Shown here: positions 55,556 through 64,000 of the stretch, one piece after another
Layout: every line of letters begins with the position of its first letter
Position numbering within the stretch: the first letter of the stretch is position 1
NCBI GenBank assembly: GCA_020310875.1
Contig: CM035428.1
Coordinates: forward strand, 107,881,245 to 107,945,244
DNA length: 64,000 nucleotides
Reading direction: 5' to 3'
DNA from: Ceratopteris richardii
Lineage: Eukaryota > Streptophyta > Polypodiopsida > Polypodiales > Pteridaceae
Notes under the pieces: model-generated
Database searches by the model: none
What the model was told of the DNA's origin: nothing
Seen by the model: the letters and a program-made list of their open reading frames with translations, nothing else
Position numbers and translations under genes: made by a program

Positions 55556-57762
55556 ACTAGAACTAGCATGTCTTTGCAACTAACTAGTCCTCTGTCTTCC
55601 CTAATGTCAAACCGTGAGCTTTATAAAGTAAGCTAAATACTAAGAGAGTATATTATTATATCTACTTGCAAACAACATCCTATTCTATCATGCGAATGCA
55701 TGTGCCTTCATGCAAATGTATATGCTCACATGCGTATGCATGCATGTTCTTTGCATGTCCAAAAAATAATGCAACAATCATGCATGAGCTTGATGCATGA
55801 CTTTTCCTTGTACTAAGAATGTATATCATGCAATCTTGATGCACGTATATCCTTTCTTTTGTCCTAATGCACTATGATATAAAAACATATCCTTGTGGTG
55901 CAATAAAAGCTTACTCAATGGAAAGGAAATCTAGAATTAAACTACCAAGATACATTCTTTGATGCAAAAGGATCCTTTTGTTAAAATCAAGTCTTTGGTT
56001 AATGCAAACTAATGCTGGAAATGAGAAGTGGATTCTTTCATTATCCTAATCTAAACTTAATCGATTGAAATCTTGGCTAGTTCAATGTGCATCTAGGATT
56101 AAGTGTAGACTAATGAAAACAAAATAAATTAAGCATTAAGGCCAAGTAGAAATTGGAAAATACTTATCTCCCAATTAGCTACGTCCTTCCATTGATCCTC
56201 TGGATGAGGCATCTTCCTTCATAATTGGAGATCAAGAGTCGAAGCCTTTGATCAAGAGCTTGCTTCGTTCTTCCTTTGATTCTCGCGAAGAGCCAATCTT
56301 CATCGCCATGCTCACTTCTCTCCAAGACCTTGAAAAGAGATTTCTTTTGTCGATAGAAAAGAAATGAAAATCGAATGCACGATCGTCCTTGCTCCGATCC
56401 GACATTGCTTCACTTTGGCTTTCGATAAGATTGCCCGTGTATGTATCACACAAGCATAAGTAGAAGACACAAAATCTAAACTTCTAAGCTTCAAAAGCTG
56501 TGATGGGTTCAACTCTTCTTTATGACTTTTGACCACGAAGTCATCTATGTGTCTTGTACAAAGTAATCTCAATGAATCAAGATAACACACATCTTATTAA
56601 TGCTTTCTGATTGCATAAATATAGAAATCAAACCATGACGCTGGCATAGTGGCCAAAACTTCCTCCACATATCCAAAGACGTGAATTCAACTTTGTCTGC
56701 TCCATCAAGTGTATTGGGACCTGCTGCTAGTTTAGTTTGAAGACGTGAATGTCTTTCGGTTCATGCTCGAGAAAGTTCTGCAGTGCAAGCAAATAAGATT
56801 AAACATTATCGATTCGATTGGTCCTCGTCTCACGACACTATCCGTGTGGCTAAAAGAGAATTCTGGCGCTGATGAGGCTGCCCAGATCGAACCCTCTGTT
56901 GATCGTCTCAAAACTTCGTTGTTGATTGAGGATTAGTAAAATTTGAGTGCGGATTGACAGCGCAGGACTAGAGCAGGCTTCTTGGATAAACCAATGGTAT
57001 CTTTTGAACGTCACAAGTTCAATTCTAGGCTCCCGCTTCGTAGAGGATAGTAACCTTTTGCTGTTGGTGGATAGCGTCAAATATAATTCATTAAAAATAT
57101 AAGTCATACGTGGCAATTGTTCTCGTGGATGTAGAGAAGGCTTCTACTTATTGAGGTCGCGGGTTCGAAAACTGTTGCAACCACGTCAAGGAATCTTTTT
57201 ATTGTTCTCCATGATTGGAGCTTCTAACAGCGCCGCCGAGGACAACTATTACTATTGTGATGGCATGAAGACATCACACAGCCTTCCTCCTCTCGTGGAT
57301 AGCTCATGACAGTACGATTTATTGTGCCATCATACGGAAGAAGCTATTGCATATAATAGGTGAAGACGCGCCAAAAACTCAAAACGATGCTATGTAGTAA
57401 TGGTGTGAGCAACAGGTCTGAGTCTGCGTGAAAACAAGATTGACAACATATGCAAATGAGCTTTTCTTTGTGGCTATGCCACGACTATCCAACCTACACG
57501 GTACAAGCTCAATTTCTGCATGCTTTCTTCCGCTTGTGGTGTTTTGCAAAAAGAAGCACACCCGACTACGAATGCAATGAATAGGAATTCGATGTGTGAA
57601 AAATTCGAACATAAAAATGATAGATATAAAGAATAAAAGCACTAATGTATGCATCATCTTTTCCACAAATTTCAAGAATCCCATGGAAGTTCGCGCATAG
57701 GTTGAGGAAGGTGATGAACCATCAAGGTTACCATGGTAGCTTGCCTAAAGCTCTGATACCAA
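55556..57762. other. Non-coding region with scattered tRNA-like motifs
   Basis: No recognisable protein. On the minus strand it lies downstream of the LTR-K primer site at 57750-57761, so it may be the interior of a non-autonomous K element. TGGCATAGTGGCC (56650-56662) is a good A-box, with a weak B-box-like AATTCAAC downstream. GCGGGTTCGAAAAC (near 57166) and, on the minus strand, GGGTTCGATCTGG (near 56890) are B-box-like. None folds into an evident complete tRNA. Confidence 0.4.
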
Positions 57763-58160
57763 TGCAAGAGAACAAGGATTACGACCACCACGTGCTAGAG
57801 AGATGACTCTCTTCCCAACCAAATGCCTCTATATATAGCTCTCTCCAGGGGACTGCCTTCTTGGGCAGGTGGATACTAGCCAGCCGTGTGTCGGCCATGT
57901 AAGTGCATGTGCACCAAGTGTCCCAGTTAACTCGAGTTAACTCAAGTGGATGCTTCTAGAAGGCTCTAGATCTCTTTGGGCTCAATCCAAGACCTCCTCA
58001 TTCACATCCTTGAGACGTAACCACTAAGCTAAGTGGATCACTTGTTCACAAGAGCACAAGACCTCCTAGTAAGTCTAAACTCGGATCTTTGGTCATACAC
58101 AAGGATGACCAAACAGTGTCCAATTTCAGATGAACAGGCCTGATCCCTAGATCATAAACT
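57763..58160 (-). repeat. LTR-K with primer-binding site
   Basis: On the minus strand the LTR ends ...GTTCTCTTGCA, then the primer site TGGTATCAGAGC (57750-57761). It includes the TATA box CTATATATAG (near 57830) and a tRNA-like A box TTAGCTTAGTGGTTAC (near 58035). The right edge is uncertain (58115-58190). This copy identifies the K repeats as LTRs rather than SINEs. Confidence 0.65.
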
Positions 58161-58248
58161 TACTTTTTTTACAAGGATGAACCATCAAATAGAGAGACAT
58201 GTGACCTGAATCTCGAGCTTCTCTTTTGGATTGTTGACATCATTCATG

Positions 58249-58631
58249 TGGTGAGATATCAAGCTCAACATGTGATGATCTAGGATGACACGTATCACTT
58301 TTTCATTTCTTTGACATGCATAGTGGTCATGACAGTGTATGTCAGGGATATTTCATTGATCTTTACTAGATTTGTCTACCGAGAGTGATGGCACATTTGT
58401 TTCTTGCTAGCTCACTCATTTGCAGACATTAGGATTTTCCCTATGTATTGTTCTTTATATAATGCACTTGCTGTATTGTTGTTTTAGGTCATTCTTGTAT
58501 ATTCCTTTTATGTAATAGAAGAAGAAGAAGATCATTTTTCCTTGCCTCAATCTATGTGTGTGCTTCTCTTTGATTGTGAGAATGTGTGTGTGTGTGAGAG
58601 AGCTCTCTTCCTTATCTCCTTCCTCGTGACA
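58249..58631 (+). repeat. 5' LTR of copia H
   Basis: 383 bp, TGGTGAGATATCAAGC...CCTCGTGACA, with GAAGAAGAAG and (TG)n/(AG)n micro-tracts. Confidence 0.92.
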
Positions 58632-59015
58632 TGGTATCAGAGCTGTTGTGGTTGTAGAGAGCTCGTGGAGAAGGATGACGATGAAGAGTACATGAGATGG
58701 CGTGGAGAAAGCACGATTCATAAACGACCTCTGATTGCTCTGAAAATTGGCGTGAAGGTAGAAGACCACCTCAACCTCCATTTTGATCTTGCAAGGTGGG
58801 ATCCACAAAAAAACCAAGTTAGTTTGCAAAACTATAACTTGCGTCCTGTTTGTCAACACGCATATATTCCAAATCCAAAATTTCAAGCGATTTTGTTTAC
58901 TGTTGATACATGAAAACTATGTTTTTTTGAGATCAAACTATCATGTCATAGTGCGACAATGTTAAAGAAGAAGTATTGCTTGTAGTGTTTTGCAGTGTTG
59001 TGAATTGCTGCAAAA

Positions 59016-60300
59016 ATGGCAAACACATATTGAATGAGTGAGATTATGAGCAATAAGCTAGACAAGAACAACTTCCATGCTTGGAGATTCAGAATGATGA
59101 ATTTCCTAGTGGGAAAAGGCTACTAGAAGTACATCAAAGGAGAGAACGAAAATGCTTCATAGTTACCAGAGAGGAATTAGACTGTGGACCGGTTGAGAGC
59201 ATATGAGGAATGGAATCAAGGAGCATGAAAGGTAATGTATTGTATAGCATGATTGGACACATACAGGATGCCAAGATGTCGAAAGAGGCCCATAATAGTT
59301 CGGTCACGTTGTATGAGACAAATACAAAGGCACAAAAAATTTGCAACTCAAGAATGAGCTACATACTTTGGAGAAAAAGGGCATCTCGGTAAGAGAATAC
59401 ACCCTGAAAATCAAAAGCATATGTGAGTCACTTGCATCTATTGGTGTGAATGTAGATGATAATGATGATAAGGTGGAAGTGTGCCTTCATGGTTTAGGAG
59501 CTGCATATAAGCAATCTAGAACATCTATTCAAATGAGGGAAAATATTTTGAATTTTGCAGATCTCGTGTCCATGTTGATTATTGAAGAAAAGAATCTTGG
59601 TGAGGACTTGAGCTCCGAAGGAAAACCTAGTTTTGAGCAAGTATTCTACTTTGGCAGAGGAAGAGGTAGAGGTAGAGGCTTCGGAAGTGAAAGAGGAAAC
59701 AGTAACCAAGACCAAGGTCAAAATCAGAATCATGCAAGAGGTAGAGGACAATTTTGAGGCAGGGGGAGCCAAAGAGGTCACAAAAAATTCCAAAGAAATG
59801 ATTCATGTAATGACAATAAAGAATGTTGGAATTGTGGTAGACCTGGACTCTTTGAACGTGATTGCATGTGGAAGAATCAAAACAATAGAAGGCAATAAAA
59901 CAACTATGCATCCACAAAGTGCAGATGATTATGAGAAGTTGTTCATGGTTCAACGTCATATGATGAATACGATGTCTACTGATGGTTCAAAATCAAATGG
60001 TAATGTCTCATATGTTGATTCAAGTGCTTCAAATCACGTGACCAACCATGCGGAATGGTTTAGTAGTTTGCAGAAATTGCCAATTCCTAGATATGCTGAA
60101 ACATGTGATGACACATCTCACCCTATCGAGCATATAGGAAACATAGCACTGTCTATGGAGGATGGGAAGGTAAAACATCTCGTTGATGTGCTGCATGTTC
60201 CAAATATAACAAAGAATATGGTTTCTATTGGACAAATGGTTGACCAGGGATTACAAGTCAGGTTCAATGCTGATGGGTTATATGTAGAAGAGTATGAATA
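59016..60300 (+). pseudogene. copia H gag-protease
   Basis: The gag begins at the ATG at 59016 (ANTY-stop-MSEIMSNKLDKNNF) and has many stops to 59340. It then reads LKNELHTLEKKGISVREYTL, KVEVCLHGLGAAYKQSRTSI and an Arg-Gly-rich tail. The zinc knuckle (CWNCGRPGLFERDC, near 59830, other frame) has Leu for the His ligand. The protease reads SYVDSSASNHVTNHAEWFSS (near 60010), with D-S-S for D-S-G. Both key sites are therefore damaged. Confidence 0.82.
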
Positions 60301-60399
60301 GGATGGATGATTGATTGCCAAAGGAAACAAAGTGGGTAGGATGTTCATCTTAAATGTGAAACTTCCTGAAATGAATGCAACCATGTTTGCAAAAAGTGC

Positions 60400-61509
60400 A
60401 TGAGTTATTGTTGATATAGAGATATGGCATAAACAAATTGGACATGCAAAACTTGTAGAGGTTGAAATTGATGCATTCCAAGGAGATTGTCAATGGACTA
60501 CCAAATTTCAATGTTTTAGAAATGCGAAAGGTATGTGCAACATGTCAAGTTGGTAAACATTGAAGAGCATCATTTTCGCATGACAAACATATTAGTGAGA
60601 ATGTGCTAGAAGTAGTACATACAGATGTTTGGGGTCTTGCAAATACCACATCTATGGGCAGTTGTAGGTTTCATGTTACTTTCATTGATGACCATACATG
60701 GAAAGTATGGGTATATTTCATGAAAGAAAAGAGTGAGGTGTTACACTCACTTCTTGAATTTTAAGGCTATGGTGGAAAAGCAGAGAGGAAAGTATATTCA
60801 GATATTAAGGTTTAATGGAGGAGGTGAATACATGTCAAATGAATTCAACGACTTTCTTAAAAATCATGGAATTCGGCATCAGTTTTCATGTAGGTACACA
60901 CCACAACAGAATGGCGTTGTTGAATGCAAAAATAGACATATTGTAGAAATATCAAGATCTTTGATGGCTAAGAAGGATATGCCTCATTGTTATTGGGCAA
61001 AAGCTCTGCATACTGCTGCATATGTACATGTTCTAGATGAGTTGAGGACAAAGCTTGATCCAAAAGCAGAAAAATGTATCTTCATTGGATACTTCCTTGA
61101 GCAAAAGATTCATAAATGTTATAACCCACTCACACAACTGGTGAAGGTAAGCAGAGATGGGGTATTTGATGAAATATCAAGATTCTATGGAGATGCCAAA
61201 GAAGGACTAAATCTTGAACCAAGTGACAAAGAAAATGCTGAAAAATCAAGTGTAGAATCTCAAGTTTTGAGCGGACCAGATGCATCACCAAACAATAGTT
61301 CCAACTCAAATCCATGGAGTGGAAGATTGCGTGGAAATTTCAGTCCAACAAATTCATCAAATACATCCAAGAAAGGTAAAGAAAAGCTTTCTTATGGTAG
61401 TAAAACATGTGCAGGTTTTGAAGACGTTGATGGAGATTCAAGCAGTTTAGAAAAGAGACTTGATGAGGAACTTGGATTGCCCTCTATGAAGATTCCAGGA
61501 CTAACATAA
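60400..61509 (+). pseudogene. copia H integrase and linker, with internal deletion
   Basis: Integrase fragments: VVHTDVWGLANTTSM (first Asp, near 60620), RFNGGGEYMSNEFND (second acidic position; the usual S-D-N-G is F-N-G-G) and YTPQQNGVVECKNRHIVEIS (Glu present). Then PHCYWAKALHTAAY joins directly to VLDELRTKLDPKAEKCIFIG; by comparison with element 1 roughly 60 residues are missing. The linker ends in a Ser/Asn-rich segment and a stop near 61507. Confidence 0.82.
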
Positions 61510-62779
61510 CATTTGCTGGATTAGCTACAACAAAAGGATGGACTTTGCATTAGATGGATGTGAAGAATGCTTTCCTACATGGTCAGTTATAGGAAGAAGT
61601 ATATATGGACCAACCACAAGGATATGAAGATTCAAAGCACCCAGAACATGTTTGCAGGTTGAAGAAAGCTTTGTATGGACTTAAGCAAGCTCCTCATGCA
61701 TGACATGCAAGGATTGCTGATTATTTAACCACCATTGGGTTTTCTATGTGTGATGTAGATCATTCATTATATGCAAGGAAAGGTGATGATTGCATCACAA
61801 TTGTGGCTATTTATGTTGATGGCTTGATTGTAGGTGGTGATAATGAAGAAAACATTAAAGAGGTAAAATCAAATTCTTATGTAGGAATTTGACATGAAAG
61901 ATCTTGGTGTGCTGCGCTATTTCTTGGGCATTGAGTTTATACATCCAAAAACAGGTATATGGATGTCGCAAAGGCAATATGCCTTGAATATGCTGCAAAA
62001 GTATGGTATGGTTGATTGTAAGCCAATTTATTTGCCACTAGATCATAATTTGAAGTTGGATACTACATGAGGTGAAGCATTGGAAAATGCTACTATGTAC
62101 AAGAAAATCGTGGGAAGTTTGATATATCTCACAATTACAAGGCCTGATCTAAGTTACACCTTTGGACTTGAAACTCAATTTATGTAGGTTCCCAGGAAGC
62201 CACATTTGGATGCTTTGAGGCGCATTCTACGTTATGTGAGTGCTAATTTGGATTATGCATTGTTTTATGAAGCTAGTGTAGATTGCAGGTTCATGGATAC
62301 ACTGATGTAAATTGGGCTGGTAGCATTCCAGATAGAAGATCTACTAGTGGTTTTCTATTCTCACTAAGGAGTGCAGTTATTACATGGAGCAGTAAGAAGC
62401 AACCCACTGTTTCTTTGTCGAGTATAGAGGCTGAGTATAGAGGTGCTGCAATGGAAGCATGTAAGGCATCATGGCTAGAGATGCTACTTGCAGATTTAGG
62501 TGTGGAAGTGCAAAAATCTATCACCATCTATTATGATAATCTTAAGCTTAACAACATACAATTGGCATGGAATCCTATTTTCCATGCTAGAACAAAGCAT
62601 ATTGAGGTACATTATCACTTCATCAGAGAGAAGGTATTAGCAGGTGATATTGATCTTGTCTATGTGAGAACAGATGAGTAGGTTGCTAATATTTTCACTA
62701 ACGCACTTGGACCAGAGAAGTTGAAGAAGTTTCCGAAGATGCTTGGATTAGAGGACATGACGTTGAGCTTGAGGGGGAG
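61510..62779 (+). pseudogene. copia H RT and RNase H
   Basis: RT begins within the palm (TTKGWTLHQMDVKNAFLHGQ); the N-terminal RT part is absent. [11 protein letters not shown] is followed by the catalytic region AIYVDGLIVGG near 61810, where YVDD reads YVDG. RNase H: YTDVNWAGSIPDRRSTSGFL, SLSSIEAEYRGAAMEA and HARTKHIEVHYHFIREKVLA, continuing toward the polypurine tract. Stops at about 61588, 61701, 62067 and 62680 and a frameshift near 61875. Confidence 0.85.
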
Positions 62780-63156
62780 TGTTTGTTATCAAGCTCAACA
62801 TGTGATGATCCAAGATGACGCATATCACTTTTTCATTTCTGTGACATGTATAATGGTCATGCTGGTATATGTCAGGGATACTTCATTGAGCTTTACTAGA
62901 TTTATCTATTGAGAGTGATGGCACATTTGTCTCTTGTGAGCTCACTCATTCGCGGACATTAGGATTTTCCTTATGTATTGTTCTTTATATATTGCACTTG
63001 TTGTATTGTTGTTTTAGGTCATTCTTGTATATTCCTTTTATGTAATAGAAGAAGAAGAAGAAGATCATTTTTCCTTGCCTCAATCTATGTGTGTGCTTCT
63101 CTTTGATTGTGAGAGTGTGCATGTGAGCTTTTTTCCTTATCTCCTTCCTCCTGACA
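62780..63156 (+). repeat. 3' LTR of copia H
   Basis: 377 bp, TGTTTGTTATCAAGC...CTCCTGACA, followed by TSD TCATG. The GAA tract has one unit more than in the 5' LTR. Confidence 0.92.
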
Positions 63157-63161
63157 TCATG

Positions 63162-64000
63162 TACATAGCAATTTTTGAGTTGGTATAGATCTTGTGATGA
63201 AGGATCTATCAGCGCATAATTTCTTTTGCCCTTTTGATTGATGGTTTAAAAAAACATCGAATATCTAGTTCCCATCTTATATTGGGCACCTCTAGTTTTA
63301 GTTTAGCTCGACATGGAAATTCCCAACATCATAGAAACGAGGGACTTTCCAATATTGTACCAAGCCTTTTACATAAGACTTCTCCTACTCAAGGGGAAAT
63401 GCCTTGTGAATATGTGCGTATCCTCACTTGTCCAATCATGATTCTAACTCTTAGTAGGATCTAGTCTTCATATTTCAACATGAGATAAGGGTTTATATCT
63501 TCAAGATGGATCCAATAGTTTCTTCCCTCCATAAACCCTTCCAAAGATAACTATTCTCTACTATTAGGGTAGAAAGGGATTCCAAAAATGATAAACCAAG
63601 TTGACTCTCTTTTGCTGAAAGCATTAGACCATTTCCACTCTTTGAGGATTTCAAAATGCTCATCAGACATGTTCACAAGAGCCAAAAGAACAAGACAAGT
63701 TCATAACCTCATGGCTTGACATTAATGGGGAGAAGAAGAACGACAACATGGAATAACCTCCTCACCTCGTGGAGCTTAGAAGGAAGCATCCATCAAAATG
63801 TATGGAGGTTAAAAAATGCCCCACTTATGTCAGCATTTGTGATAAAACATTGAACGATGGTAACTTGTATCTACAAGCGTATCTCGGCACAACCTTGAGA
63901 ATGACTGTTGGGGATCAAGGGGAAAGTAATTCTACGAGCTGTTGTCTATTTCGGTCTAGTTATCTCGGATCATTGCGTCTGTGTTTGTGATCCTTCGATT
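63162..64000. other. No recognised feature
   Basis: Two short open frames (63234-63464 and 63769-63990, plus strand) show no known motif and no splice or repeat context that would support them. Confidence 0.4.

Larger units (their letters stand above)
58244..63161 (+). mobile_element. copia H, complete element (TSD TCATG)
   Basis: LTRs 58249-58631 and 62780-63156, flanked by TCATG (58244-58248 and 63157-63161). Primer site TGGTATCAGAGC at 58632-58643 and polypurine tract TTGAGGGGGAG before 62780. All copia domains are represented but integrase C-terminal and RT N-terminal parts are deleted and the frame is heavily broken. Confidence 0.93.

Noticed and set aside
56635..57180. Functional tRNA genes
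   Set aside because: Boxes are present singly, but no full cloverleaf with paired acceptor stem could be built by eye.
63234..63990. Host protein-coding exons
   Set aside because: Short frames with no motif, no convincing splice sites and no repeat or conservation evidence.

Overview
The window looks like nuclear DNA from a plant with a large, repeat-rich genome. Nothing in it reads as an ordinary single-copy host gene. Almost every supported feature is a transposable element of plant type: Ty1/copia and Ty3/gypsy LTR retrotransposons whose primer sites match the 3' end of plant initiator-Met tRNA (TGGTATCAGAGC), and one large CACTA (En/Spm, CMC) DNA transposon. I cannot name the species. 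The very long CACATA/TATGTG microsatellites and deep nesting suit a large fern, lycophyte or gymnosperm-like genome, but that is only an impression.

Layout. 0.4-5.3 kb: a 5'-truncated copia element on the minus strand. 5.5-7.8 kb: a patchwork of LTR family 'K', a degenerate copia integrase and the 5' end of a copia 'H' element. 8.1-11.5 kb: copia A, complete with TSD CATTC, but with an inverted internal block. 11.8-39.5 kb: copia B of the same family (TSD GTTTC), split by nested insertions. These are a 1.05-kb solo LTR (TSD GTACA), a truncated copy of that LTR, and a 21.8-kb CACTA element (TSD AAT) at 15616-37456. 40.3-44.9 kb: copia D, same family (TSD AAAGG). 46.6-47.0 kb: a gypsy RT remnant. 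47.4-50.0 kb: copia F (minus strand), fused end to end with a gypsy element whose 5' LTR ends at 55.6 kb. 57.8-58.2 kb: an LTR-K with its primer site. 58.2-63.2 kb: copia H (TSD TCATG). 63.2-64 kb: nothing recognised.

The CACTA element is the centrepiece. It carries two genes in opposite orientation. A TNPA-like gene (plus strand, seven exons that keep phase) has a 12.7-kb third intron. That intron contains a tnp2-type transposase gene (TNPD) on the minus strand. TNPD has an unusual N-terminal region that reads as a SET domain. Its central exon has been inverted in place, and a nearly intact copia (C, one stop codon) sits in one of its introns. Next to C is an inverted LTR with its primer site, and within that leader-like segment is a 5S-rRNA-like internal promoter. 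The arms of the CACTA element are kilobases of CA-type microsatellite on the left and TG-type on the right.

None of the elements appears coding-competent here: all carry stops, frameshifts or deletions. The value of the window is its record of nesting, inversion and template-switch-like junctions, and the SET/transposase gene.
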